From assembly GCA_028693275.1 (NCBI GenBank), contig JAQUVS010000005.1, positions 2,656 to 50,018 on the forward strand: a DNA stretch of 47,363 nt, written 5' to 3'. The notes under the pieces were generated by a model. That model saw only the letters and a list, made by a program, of their open reading frames with translations. It was not told the DNA's origin and ran no database searches. Positions 17,241 through 26,367 of the stretch are shown piece by piece. The stretch's first letter is position 1; each line of letters starts with the position of its first letter. The DNA comes from Bacilli bacterium. GTDB lineage: Bacteria > Bacillota_I > Bacilli_A > RF39 > UBA660. A program made the position numbers and the translations under genes.

Positions 17241-17900
17241 ATGTATAACATTTGTTTAGTAGAAGACGAAAAAGATTTATCTAATTTGATAAAAACATAT
17301 TTAGAAAAATCAAATTATAACGTCATACAATTAACTAACGGAACCGATGCCCTTAGTTATATCGGAAATAAAGTAGATCTATGGATCTTAGATATAATGT
17401 TAGGAGATGATGTAAATGGATATGATATAATCAAAGCTATCCGTGAAGTAGATAAACAGATTCCTGTTATATTTACATCAGCAAGGGATCAAGAACTAGA
17501 TAAAATAATAGGTCTTGAACTAGGTAGTGATGATTATATTACTAAACCTTATTCGCCAAAAGAATTGGTGTTACGTATTAACAATATTATAAAAAGAGTA
17601 TATCGAGAAAAGGACTCTAATGTAATAAATTATATGGATTATATGATAGATTCTGATAAGAGAATAGTTTTCAATAATCAAAAAGAAGTACAATTGACGA
17701 CATTGGAGTTCGATCTTCTCGAATTACTTGTAAAAAATATAGGTAAGAGTTTTTCAAGAGATGATATTTTAAATTTAGTCTGGGGTAGTGACTATTTTGG
17801 AAGTGATCGTGCCGTCGATGACTTAGTAAGAAGAATAAGAAAGAAGTTGCCAAACTTAAATATTACTACGATATATGGTTTTGGATATAGATTATCATGA
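17241..17900 (+). CDS. OmpR-family response regulator (GTG 17232 possible alternative start)
   Basis: Receiver EDEKDL, LDIMLGDDVNGYD, FTSARDQELDKIIGLELGSDDYITKPYSPKEL; winged-helix C-terminus. Confidence 0.95.
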   Translation: MYNICLVEDEKDLSNLIKTYLEKSNYNVIQLTNGTDALSYIGNKVDLWILDIMLGDDVNGYDIIKAIREVDKQIPVIFTSARDQELDKIIGLELGSDDYITKPYSPKELVLRINNIIKRVYREKDSNVINYMDYMIDSDKRIVFNNQKEVQLTTLEFDLLELLVKNIGKSFSRDDILNLVWGSDYFGSDRAVDDLVRRIRKKLPNLNITTIYGFGYRLS

Positions 17901-19171
17901 AATATATAAAGAGTAAATTAAGTAGGCAATTACTTTCAATAATTGTTATTACTTTTAGTATTATCTTACTTTCAATAGGAATAATCTTACCGCATCAATT
18001 GCTACCCATTTATGAAAAAAGTTTATATAATTATTTGAAACAGCCATTAGATTTTGTTAATGAAAATATAATGGATAAACCTATCACTACGGAAATGGCT
18101 TATATTTATATGTATAAAAATATAACTAGTGCTAGTGATAATATAAGAAATATAATAGATATAGAAAACATATCAGATGTAGTTAAACTGACAAATAAAA
18201 TTTATGGTAAGTTTAATTATAATGGTAGTGACTATTATTATTATGTTAATGATGAGAAATCTGTAAAAAGAATAGCTCTAACAAATGATAATTATATAAA
18301 AGCTGCTGAAGAGGAAGTAATTCATAATGTCTTTCCGATAATTATAGGAACCTTTCTTTTTGTAACCATGATTTTAGTAATCTGGAGTAGCTTAATAGTA
18401 AGAAGAATAGAAAATCTAAAAAGTAAGATAGATCATATTGATGACGAAGATTACGATCATCAAGTAGATCTTACTGAAGATGATGAAATAAGTTCTTTAG
18501 AACTAGCAATAGAGGATATAAGAGTATCTATAAAAAACCAAGAAGAATATAGAAATCAAGTTTGCCAAAACATATCTCATGATTTTAAAACCCCTCTCAC
18601 CGTTATTAAATCATATATTGAGGCAGTTGAGGATGGAGTAGAAGAATGTATAACTACTTTGCCAATTATAAAGGAACAAACCTCTAAATTAGAGCAAAAA
18701 GTACATTCGCTCCTATATTTGAATAAGTTGGATTATATAAAAGATTCAAAATTATTAAAATTAGAATCAATAGATATTACTAATGTAGTTAACTCTAGTG
18801 TAAATAAATTCAGATTTCATAATAAAAATTTAAAGTTTTCAGTTTCAATAGATAAAAATTTAACTTTTGTTGGAACTGAGGATGCATGGGAAACAATAAT
18901 TGATAATTTATTAAGTAATTTCATAAGGTACGCAGAGACCGAAATTAGAGTAAATATAAGAAAAAACCAAATCACTTTTTACAATGATGGGCCTAATATC
19001 GATAAAGAATTAATCGAAGGCATTTTTATCCCTTATAGAAAGGGAATTAAGGGTGAGTTTGGATTAGGATTATCAATCGTTAAGAAGACTTTAAGTATGT
19101 TAGGATACAATATTTATATTAAAAATCATAATAAAAAAGGTATCTCTTTCATAATAAAGAAATCGTCCTAA
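17897..19171 (+). CDS. Sensor histidine kinase
   Basis: Two TMs, HAMP region, HDFKTPLTVIKSYIEAVEDG, GLGLSIVKKTLSMLG. Confidence 0.94.
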   Translation: MKYIKSKLSRQLLSIIVITFSIILLSIGIILPHQLLPIYEKSLYNYLKQPLDFVNENIMDKPITTEMAYIYMYKNITSASDNIRNIIDIENISDVVKLTNKIYGKFNYNGSDYYYYVNDEKSVKRIALTNDNYIKAAEEEVIHNVFPIIIGTFLFVTMILVIWSSLIVRRIENLKSKIDHIDDEDYDHQVDLTEDDEISSLELAIEDIRVSIKNQEEYRNQVCQNISHDFKTPLTVIKSYIEAVEDGVEECITTLPIIKEQTSKLEQKVHSLLYLNKLDYIKDSKLLKLESIDITNVVNSSVNKFRFHNKNLKFSVSIDKNLTFVGTEDAWETIIDNLLSNFIRYAETEIRVNIRKNQITFYNDGPNIDKELIEGIFIPYRKGIKGEFGLGLSIVKKTLSMLGYNIYIKNHNKKGISFIIKKSS

Positions 19172-19185
19172 AACAATTGAATAGT

Positions 19186-19218
19186 AGCAATATTAATTAG
19201 TTAATATTGCTTTTTTTT
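19186..19218 (+). terminator. Intrinsic terminator
   Basis: AGCAATATTAA...TTAATATTGCT plus T-run. Confidence 0.85.
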
Positions 19219-19254
19219 ATTTTAATTTAATGATATAATTAATTAGGTGATAAA

Positions 19255-19533
19255 ATGGAAAATAACAATATTGACTTAGACTTTGAATTGGATTTCGAAG
19301 CAAATAGTTTAAATAGAATTAATAATGAAGTTCTATTAACAGGTAAAGAAATGTCTATTCTTAATCAATTTGGAATAGATTATAAAAATTGTAAAGACAA
19401 CAGCGAATTATTATTCAAAATCAATTCATATATGAGTGAAGAAGGTTTTGATGAAGAAGTAGATATGGAAGACTTGGATTGGGTAGGATCAGAAATTTCT
19501 GAAAGAAACTACTATAAAGATACAAATAAATAA
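19255..19533 (+). CDS. Small acidic hypothetical protein
   Basis: 92 aa ORF following TGATATAAT promoter element and GGTGAT RBS. Confidence 0.65.
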   Translation: MENNNIDLDFELDFEANSLNRINNEVLLTGKEMSILNQFGIDYKNCKDNSELLFKINSYMSEEGFDEEVDMEDLDWVGSEISERNYYKDTNK

Positions 19534-19547
19534 AGTAGGGATGAATA

Positions 19548-20732
19548 ATGAGATATATAAATATTGATGATGCCAAACCAGAAATGAATGTTGCTAAAAA
19601 TATCTATAATGAGAGTAGTGTACCAATATTAACTAGTGGTGCTACTTTAAAAGAAGATTATTTAACGATGCTTAAAAATAAAGGCTATTCAGGATTTTAT
19701 ATTAATGAAGAATATAATTCTGATATCATTGTAGAAGATTTAATTCCAGAAAAAGTAAAAAAAGATGCTATAGGTGCCTATAACGATTTATATAATGCCT
19801 TATATAATTTTGGGAAAGCAAAAGCACTAGAAAAAAGCCAAAAGCAAAATAGTACTAATAATGCTCCTTCAGCTTTTTTAAAACAAAAATATCTTGTCGT
19901 GACTAAAGCTTTTGAATTAGTGACTAAATATTCTAAAATAATAGCTCAGGAAGTTTATTATAATACAGATTTTTGTTTTGATTTATTTGATTTAAAAAAT
20001 GAAGGCGATAATGTCATGGCAAAAGCTATAGCAGTTACTGAATTATCAGTATTGGTTTCAAAATATTTAAATATTGGAGAACCAGAAGCTGAAGAATTGG
20101 CAATGGAAGCAATTTTCCATGATATTGGTAAATTGTGTAGTGATATCTATATTTTAAATGCTGGAAATTATTCAAAATCATTACAAGATAAATTAGGAAT
20201 AAAAAAAGAAGATTTAGTTCCATATAACCATCAATTACATCCATATTATTCTTATGCACTTTTAGACAATGCTGAGCTTATTAATCCTATAAGTAAAAGT
20301 GTTATATTATACCATTCTGAAAGAGAAGATGGTACGGGATTATTTAATAGAAAACCAACAGGAACAAAAGCAGATATTCATTCATCAATAATAAGTATTG
20401 CAGATGAATATATCGATGTTTTATCAGGAAAATACGGTGAAGATTATTCCAATCCTAAAGAGGCTAGAGAAAAAATAATGACTTTAGCCGGTACAAAGTT
20501 TAATATGAAAATATTAGAAGAATTTTTAAATCATGTTCCACCTTTTCCAAAAGGAGTTCCAGTAGTATTATCAACAGGCCATAAAGGTGTTGTAAAAGAA
20601 AATACTAGCGGTTATTCGATAACTAGACCTGTTGTAAGATTAGAAAATGGAAATGATTTAGATTTATCTAGAGTAAATAATATAACAATAGTAGCCAGTT
20701 TGGTTAAAAATAAAAATAATAAAGTAAAGTAG
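19548..20732 (+). CDS. HD-domain (HD-GYP-like) phosphohydrolase
   Basis: MRYINIDDAKPEMNVAKNIYNESSVPILTSGATL; FHDIGKL; YHSEREDGTG. Confidence 0.85.
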   Translation: MRYINIDDAKPEMNVAKNIYNESSVPILTSGATLKEDYLTMLKNKGYSGFYINEEYNSDIIVEDLIPEKVKKDAIGAYNDLYNALYNFGKAKALEKSQKQNSTNNAPSAFLKQKYLVVTKAFELVTKYSKIIAQEVYYNTDFCFDLFDLKNEGDNVMAKAIAVTELSVLVSKYLNIGEPEAEELAMEAIFHDIGKLCSDIYILNAGNYSKSLQDKLGIKKEDLVPYNHQLHPYYSYALLDNAELINPISKSVILYHSEREDGTGLFNRKPTGTKADIHSSIISIADEYIDVLSGKYGEDYSNPKEAREKIMTLAGTKFNMKILEEFLNHVPPFPKGVPVVLSTGHKGVVKENTSGYSITRPVVRLENGNDLDLSRVNNITIVASLVKNKNNKVK

Positions 20733-20747
20733 AGTAATCTACTTTTT
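20726..20747 (+). terminator. Intrinsic terminator
   Basis: AAAGTAGA-GTAA-TCTACTTTTT. Confidence 0.8.
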
Positions 20748-20765
20748 CCATAGAAAGAGGTATTT

Positions 20766-21512
20766 ATGAATCTTAAAAATAAAATAGCATTAGTTACAGG
20801 TTCAAGTAGAGGAATAGGAAGAGAAACTATTATTAAATTAGCTTCTTTAGGTGCTGATGTCATAATAAATTATAATAATAGTGAAGATAGAGCAATTCAA
20901 TTAGAAAATGAATTAAGAAAATATAATATTAAATCATTAATAGTAAAATGCGATATTTCAAATGAAGAAGAAGTAATAAAAATGAAACACCAAATAATAG
21001 AAGAGTTTGGAAGAATAGATATCCTTGTTAACAATGCTTCTATTGCGATAGATACAACATTTGAAGACAAAAATATTGATAATTTTAAAAGAATATTAGA
21101 TGTTAATCTATTAGGAACATTTTTAGTATCAAAACATATAGGAGAATTAATGATAGAAAATAAGAATGGAACTATTATTAATATTGCATCTACTAATGCA
21201 ATTGATACTTATTACCCAGAAAGCCTAGATTATGATGCTTCAAAAGCTGGAGTTATATCTTTAACTAATAATTTTGCCAAACAATTTGCTCCATTTGTTA
21301 GAGTAAATTGTGTAGCTCCTGGTTGGGTTAATACAGAAATGAATATGAATATGGATAAAGAATTAATTTGTAAAGAAGAAGGAAAAATCCTTCTAGAAAG
21401 ATTTGCTGAACCAAGTGAAATTTCTAATGTTATTGCATTTTTATCAAGTGATGAAGCAAGTTACATTAATGGTTCAGTAATAAGAGTAGATGGTGGTAAA
21501 GACAATGGATAA
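20766..21512 (+). CDS. SDR-family oxidoreductase (FabG-like)
   Basis: ALVTGSSRGIGRET, NNAS, YDASKAGV, VAPGWVNTEM, INGSVIRVDGG. Confidence 0.93.
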   Translation: MNLKNKIALVTGSSRGIGRETIIKLASLGADVIINYNNSEDRAIQLENELRKYNIKSLIVKCDISNEEEVIKMKHQIIEEFGRIDILVNNASIAIDTTFEDKNIDNFKRILDVNLLGTFLVSKHIGELMIENKNGTIINIASTNAIDTYYPESLDYDASKAGVISLTNNFAKQFAPFVRVNCVAPGWVNTEMNMNMDKELICKEEGKILLERFAEPSEISNVIAFLSSDEASYINGSVIRVDGGKDNG

Positions 21513-22734
21513 AATAGAAAAAATAGTAGTTGAAGCAGAATTAGAATTAATAGATAAATATAAAGAAATAGATGACATTTGTTATTATAATAGTAATAAA
21601 GTCTTATCTTCATTTATAAAAAATAATGTTAATGAAGCCCATTTTAATTCAACAACAGGATATGGTTATAATGATATAGGAAGAGATGTAATAGAAAAGA
21701 TTTTTAGTGATGTTTTAGGAACAGAAGATTCTCTAGTTAGAAGTCAATTCATATCTGGATCTCACGCTCTAACAGTAGCTTTATTTGCAATATTAAGACC
21801 AGATGATATTCTTCTTAGTATAACAGGAACTCCTTATGATACTTTACATGAAGTTATAGGAATAAGAGAAAATTCCTCATCATTAAAGTCATATAATATA
21901 AGTTATGAACAAATTGAACTAATAAATGATGATTTTGATTATGAAAAGATAGAAGAAGTATTAAAAAGTAAGAAAATAAAAATGATAGAAATACAAAGAT
22001 CTAAAGGCTATTCAACAAGAAAAAGTATTAGTAATGAAAAAGTAAAAAAAGTAATAGAATTTATTAAAAAGATAGATAATGAAGTAATAATTATGATTGA
22101 TAATTGTTACTGTGAATTTGTATCAAAAGAAGAACCAGGTTTTTATAATGCAGACATTATTGTTGGTTCATTAATAAAAAATCTAGGTGGTGGATTAGCC
22201 CCTAACGGAGCTTATATAGCTGGTAAAAAAGAATATGTAGAATTAGCAGCAGATAGATTAACAGTTCCTGGAGAAGGAAAAGAAGTGGGTCCTACACTAG
22301 GGATAAATAAATCTATTCTTCAGGGATTATTTATGGCACCTGTAGTAGTTGCAAATAGTTTAAAAATAGCTACGCTTACTAGCAGAGTTATGGAAAAATT
22401 AAATTACAAGGTAGAACCAAAATCAAGTGATGAAAGAGTAGATATTGTTCAAAATATTATATTTGAAGATAAAGATAAATTAATAAAATACTGTCAAGGT
22501 ATTCAAATGTCATCACCGATTGACTCAAATGCAATCCCAGAGCCCTGGGATATGCCAGGATATGAAGATCAAGTAATAATGGCCTCAGGTTCATTTACTC
22601 AAGGATCATCAATTGAATTATCATGTGACGGACCAATAAGAAGCCCATATATTGCCTATCAACAAGGTTCATTAACATATGAATATGGAAAAATAGCAAT
22701 TATTAATGCAATAAGAAATCTAGAAGAAAATTAA
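21505..22734 (+). CDS. Methionine gamma-lyase/aluminum-resistance family PLP enzyme (ATG 21490 alternative)
   Basis: FNSTTGYGYNDIGRDVIEKIFSDVLGTEDSLVRSQFISGSHAL; GSLIKNLGGGLAPNGAYIAG. Confidence 0.9.
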   Translation: MDKIEKIVVEAELELIDKYKEIDDICYYNSNKVLSSFIKNNVNEAHFNSTTGYGYNDIGRDVIEKIFSDVLGTEDSLVRSQFISGSHALTVALFAILRPDDILLSITGTPYDTLHEVIGIRENSSSLKSYNISYEQIELINDDFDYEKIEEVLKSKKIKMIEIQRSKGYSTRKSISNEKVKKVIEFIKKIDNEVIIMIDNCYCEFVSKEEPGFYNADIIVGSLIKNLGGGLAPNGAYIAGKKEYVELAADRLTVPGEGKEVGPTLGINKSILQGLFMAPVVVANSLKIATLTSRVMEKLNYKVEPKSSDERVDIVQNIIFEDKDKLIKYCQGIQMSSPIDSNAIPEPWDMPGYEDQVIMASGSFTQGSSIELSCDGPIRSPYIAYQQGSLTYEYGKIAIINAIRNLEEN

Positions 22735-22786
22735 TTTAAATCATTATACAATTATGATATAATAAAAATAGAAATTGGAGGAACTT

Positions 22787-23263
22787 ATGAAAGGTTTAAT
22801 AGTTTATGCTAGTAAAACAAAAACAACCGAAAAGTGCAGTAAAATTTTATCAGAAGAGTTAGATTTTAAAATGGTAAATATAAAAGATAAAAAACCAGAT
22901 ATTTCTAATTATGATGTAATTGTTATAGGTAGTTATATTCGTATGGGAATGATAGATAGACAAATAAAAAAATTTATTATTGAAAACAAAGAAAAACTAC
23001 TAAAGAAAAAATGTGCTCTTTATTTATGTTGTGGTGTTCAAGAGAATATGGACAAATACTTTTGGACAAATTATCCTCAAGAAATATTAGAATGTGCTAT
23101 ATTAAAAGAATGTTTTGGATGTAGTTTGGATGTAAATAAATTAAAAGGAATAGAAAAATTTGTTGTAAAAATGATGAGCAAAAAAAATGATACTTTAAAA
23201 GAAAAATGTATAAATGAAAAAAGCATAATTAAATTTGTAAAAACGATAAAAGAAATAAAATAG
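22787..23263 (+). CDS. Flavodoxin-domain protein
   Basis: MKGLIVYASKTKTTEKCSKILSEEL; VIGSYIRMG; GGAGG before ATG 22787. Confidence 0.85.
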   Translation: MKGLIVYASKTKTTEKCSKILSEELDFKMVNIKDKKPDISNYDVIVIGSYIRMGMIDRQIKKFIIENKEKLLKKKCALYLCCGVQENMDKYFWTNYPQEILECAILKECFGCSLDVNKLKGIEKFVVKMMSKKNDTLKEKCINEKSIIKFVKTIKEIK

Positions 23264-23314
23264 TAATTGTAAATATTTAATATTTATGATAAAACAATAA
23301 TAGGAGGAAATGAT

Positions 23315-23866
23315 ATGGAAATTTTAATAGTAGTTCTAGTTATAGTAGCCTTACTAGCAATATTTGTAATAGCTACATATAACAAATTTATCAACCTAAG
23401 AAATAAAGTGGAAGAAGCATTCTCTACAATGGATGTTTATTTGAAAAAGAGATGGGATTTAATTCCTAACTTAGTGGAAACAGTAAAAGGTTATGCTAAA
23501 CATGAAGAAGAAACATTAAAGGAAATAGTAAATTTAAGAAGTAGTGCATATGATAATATGTCAGCAGATGAAAAAGTAGAAACAAATCAACAATTATCTG
23601 CTGGATTATCTAAACTTATAGCATTAGCTGAAAACTATCCAGATCTTAAAGCAAACCAAAACTTTAGTGAATTATCAAAAGAATTATCTTCTTTAGAAGA
23701 TGAAATAGCATCATCTAGAAAATACTATAATGCAATAGTTAGAAAATACAATGATAAAGTGCAAATGGTACCAAGTAATATAATTGCAAAGATGTTTAAC
23801 TTTGCTTCTAAGAAAATGTTTGAAGTAAACGAAACTGAAAGAGAAAATGTTAAAGTTCAATTCTAA
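23315..23866 (+). CDS. lemA: LemA family protein
   Basis: YNKFINLRNKVEEAFSTMDVYLKKRWDLIPNLVETVKGYAKHE. Confidence 0.94.
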   Translation: MEILIVVLVIVALLAIFVIATYNKFINLRNKVEEAFSTMDVYLKKRWDLIPNLVETVKGYAKHEEETLKEIVNLRSSAYDNMSADEKVETNQQLSAGLSKLIALAENYPDLKANQNFSELSKELSSLEDEIASSRKYYNAIVRKYNDKVQMVPSNIIAKMFNFASKKMFEVNETERENVKVQF

Positions 23867-25721
23867 AATTAACAAAATAAAAACAAGAAGATTAACAAAA
23901 TTAATCTTTCTTTTTTTAATAGCAATATTAATAGTACCAAATAACACTTTTGCAAATGAAGATGAATATTATATAAGTAAATATAATGTAGATATCAAAG
24001 TTAACAGAAACAACATACTAGACATAGAAGAAACAATAACTGCCAATTTTCTAGTAGAAAAGCATGGGATTTTTAGAAAAATTCCTACTCATAACACAGT
24101 AGTTAGAGAAGGATCTACTAGTCAAAATAGAGCAAGAATTTTAAATTTAAAAGTAAGTGATGAATATGAAACTTCCATGGAAAATGAAAATATTGTAATC
24201 AAAATTGGTAAAGAAGATGTTACTCATACTGGAGAAGTAAATTATACAATTAAATATTCTTATGATTTAGGAAGAGATCCTCTAAAGAATAAAGATGAAT
24301 TATATTTTAATATAATAGGGACAGGATGGGATACTAGAATTGAAAATGTATCATTTACTATTCATATGCCCTTAGAATTTGATGAGGAAAAGTTAGGGTT
24401 TACTCATGGGCAAGACGGAAGTTCATTAACAGATAATATATTTTATTCAATAAATGAAAATGATATAAAAGGGTATTATTTATCTAGTTTAAATCCTTAT
24501 GAGGCTTTAACAGTAAGATTAGAACTTACAGATAATTATTTTACAAACAGTGGTTACAAAGTTAGTTATAAGAATATTATTGCTATAATTTTACCATTCA
24601 TAACTATGGGATTAGCAATACGTCTATTCTATAAATATGGTAAAGATGAAGAATTAATAGAACCAGTAACTTTTTATCCACCAGAAGATATGAATAGTTT
24701 AGATTTAGCTTATAAGTACAAAGGTTATACTACAAATAATGATGTAATATCTTTATTGATATATTTAGCAAATAAAGGATATATAAAAATAGAAGAAATA
24801 ACAAAAAAAGAATTTTTAGTTAAAAAAGAAGAATTTAAACTTATTAAACTTAAAGATTATGATGGAAATAATGATCAAGAAAGAGTCTTTATGGATGGTT
24901 TATTTAAAGAAAAAGATATCATTGAAAAGAAAGACTTAGAAAATTCATTCTATAAAACATTATCTGCTATAAATGTAAGTGTTAATACATTTAAAAATAG
25001 AAAAAAAATGTATCAAACAGGAAGTGCTAAAAATAGATTTATATTATTTACATTTCTAATTGTAAATGCCTTTTGCATGGTAGGGATTCCAGGATTTTAT
25101 TACTTAATGGGAGGATTTGCTTTAATAGCATTTATTCCAATATTAATTTTTGCCATTATACCTGTTGTAATACCTATAACAGAAAGAACAAAATGGGTTT
25201 TTATTTTAGTCCTAATTTTAACTCAGATAATAAGTAATCTTTTTATAATAGGTTTATTTGGAGACATAATTACTTTACAAACTGTTTTCATAATTGCTTA
25301 TTTAACAGGTTTTATTTCTAACTTAGTTTTAATAACAGTAGCGAAATTTATAACAAAAAGAACCGAATATGGAAATAAAATATTAGGAGAAATATATGGA
25401 TTTAGAAATTTTTTAGAATTAGCTGAAAAAGAAAAACTAGAATTACTAGTTTCAGAAAATCCTAAATATTTCTATGATATATTACCTTACACATACGTGT
25501 TAGGATTATCAGATAAATGGATTAATAAATTTGAATCAATTGCTATCGAACAACCAGATTGGTATTCAAGCAATTCTACTTTCAATATGTTAATGTTTAA
25601 TAATTTTATGCATTCAACATTAAGTGATGTAAACTCTGCAATGGCTTCAATGCCAAGTTCATCTTCTGGAGGAGGTTTCTCTGGCGGTGGTTCAGGTGGA
25701 GGAGGAGGAGGCTCTTGGTAG
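23847..25721 (+). CDS. DUF2207 membrane protein with C-terminal Gly-rich tail
   Basis: YYISKYNVDIKVNRNNILDIEETITANF; C-terminal SSSSGGGFSGGGSGGGGGGSW; follows lemA. Confidence 0.9.
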   Translation: MLKFNSKINKIKTRRLTKLIFLFLIAILIVPNNTFANEDEYYISKYNVDIKVNRNNILDIEETITANFLVEKHGIFRKIPTHNTVVREGSTSQNRARILNLKVSDEYETSMENENIVIKIGKEDVTHTGEVNYTIKYSYDLGRDPLKNKDELYFNIIGTGWDTRIENVSFTIHMPLEFDEEKLGFTHGQDGSSLTDNIFYSINENDIKGYYLSSLNPYEALTVRLELTDNYFTNSGYKVSYKNIIAIILPFITMGLAIRLFYKYGKDEELIEPVTFYPPEDMNSLDLAYKYKGYTTNNDVISLLIYLANKGYIKIEEITKKEFLVKKEEFKLIKLKDYDGNNDQERVFMDGLFKEKDIIEKKDLENSFYKTLSAINVSVNTFKNRKKMYQTGSAKNRFILFTFLIVNAFCMVGIPGFYYLMGGFALIAFIPILIFAIIPVVIPITERTKWVFILVLILTQIISNLFIIGLFGDIITLQTVFIIAYLTGFISNLVLITVAKFITKRTEYGNKILGEIYGFRNFLELAEKEKLELLVSENPKYFYDILPYTYVLGLSDKWINKFESIAIEQPDWYSSNSTFNMLMFNNFMHSTLSDVNSAMASMPSSSSGGGFSGGGSGGGGGGSW

Positions 25722-25730
25722 CCTTTTTTT
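25709..25730 (+). terminator. Intrinsic terminator overlapping the stop codon
   Basis: AGGCT-CTTGGT-AGCCTTTTTTT. Confidence 0.6.
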
Positions 25731-25791
25731 CTTGTAAAAAAAACGATAATGTGTTAAATTATATATAAGATAATAATAAGGAGACGATATT

Positions 25792-26349
25792 ATGAAAGAA
25801 AAGAAAAAAGTTGTTGAACAACCTAAAAAAACAAAAAAAGAAATAGTAAAAATGTTGTTAAATCAAAATCTTGATATGCAAGATGAAGAAGATTTAATAG
25901 AAATGTTAATAGATAGTCCACTATCAGTGGATATTGATAAGCAAGAAGAACAAAATATTAAAAAGAGAGACTTAGCTGCAGATAAAATATCTTCTATCGT
26001 AGGTAGCTGGACATTTATTCTTACATTCTGTGCTTTTCTAGCATTTTGGGTAATATTAAATACAGTAATATTAGATAAACCCGTAGATCCATATCCATTT
26101 ATTTTACTTAATTTACTGCTTTCTACAGTAGCAGCTATTCAAGCTCCAATAATTATGATGAGCCAAAATAGACAAGCAAAAAAAGATAGTTTAAGAAATC
26201 ATAATGATTATAGAGTAGATTTGAAAAGTGAATTAATCCTAGAATCTATTCATAATGATATAGAAGAAATTCATAGAATACAAAAAAGACTTGTATCTTA
26301 TATAAATAATCAAGAATTAAAGGAAAAAGATTTAGACGAAAGATTGTAA
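25792..26349 (+). CDS. DUF1003-family membrane protein
   Basis: ADKISSIVGSWTFILTFCAFLAFWVILNTV...DPYPFILLNLLLSTVAAIQAPIIMMSQNRQAKKDSLRNHNDYRV. Confidence 0.93.
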   Translation: MKEKKKVVEQPKKTKKEIVKMLLNQNLDMQDEEDLIEMLIDSPLSVDIDKQEEQNIKKRDLAADKISSIVGSWTFILTFCAFLAFWVILNTVILDKPVDPYPFILLNLLLSTVAAIQAPIIMMSQNRQAKKDSLRNHNDYRVDLKSELILESIHNDIEEIHRIQKRLVSYINNQELKEKDLDERL

Positions 26350-26367
26350 AAAAAGGGAGCTGGTTAG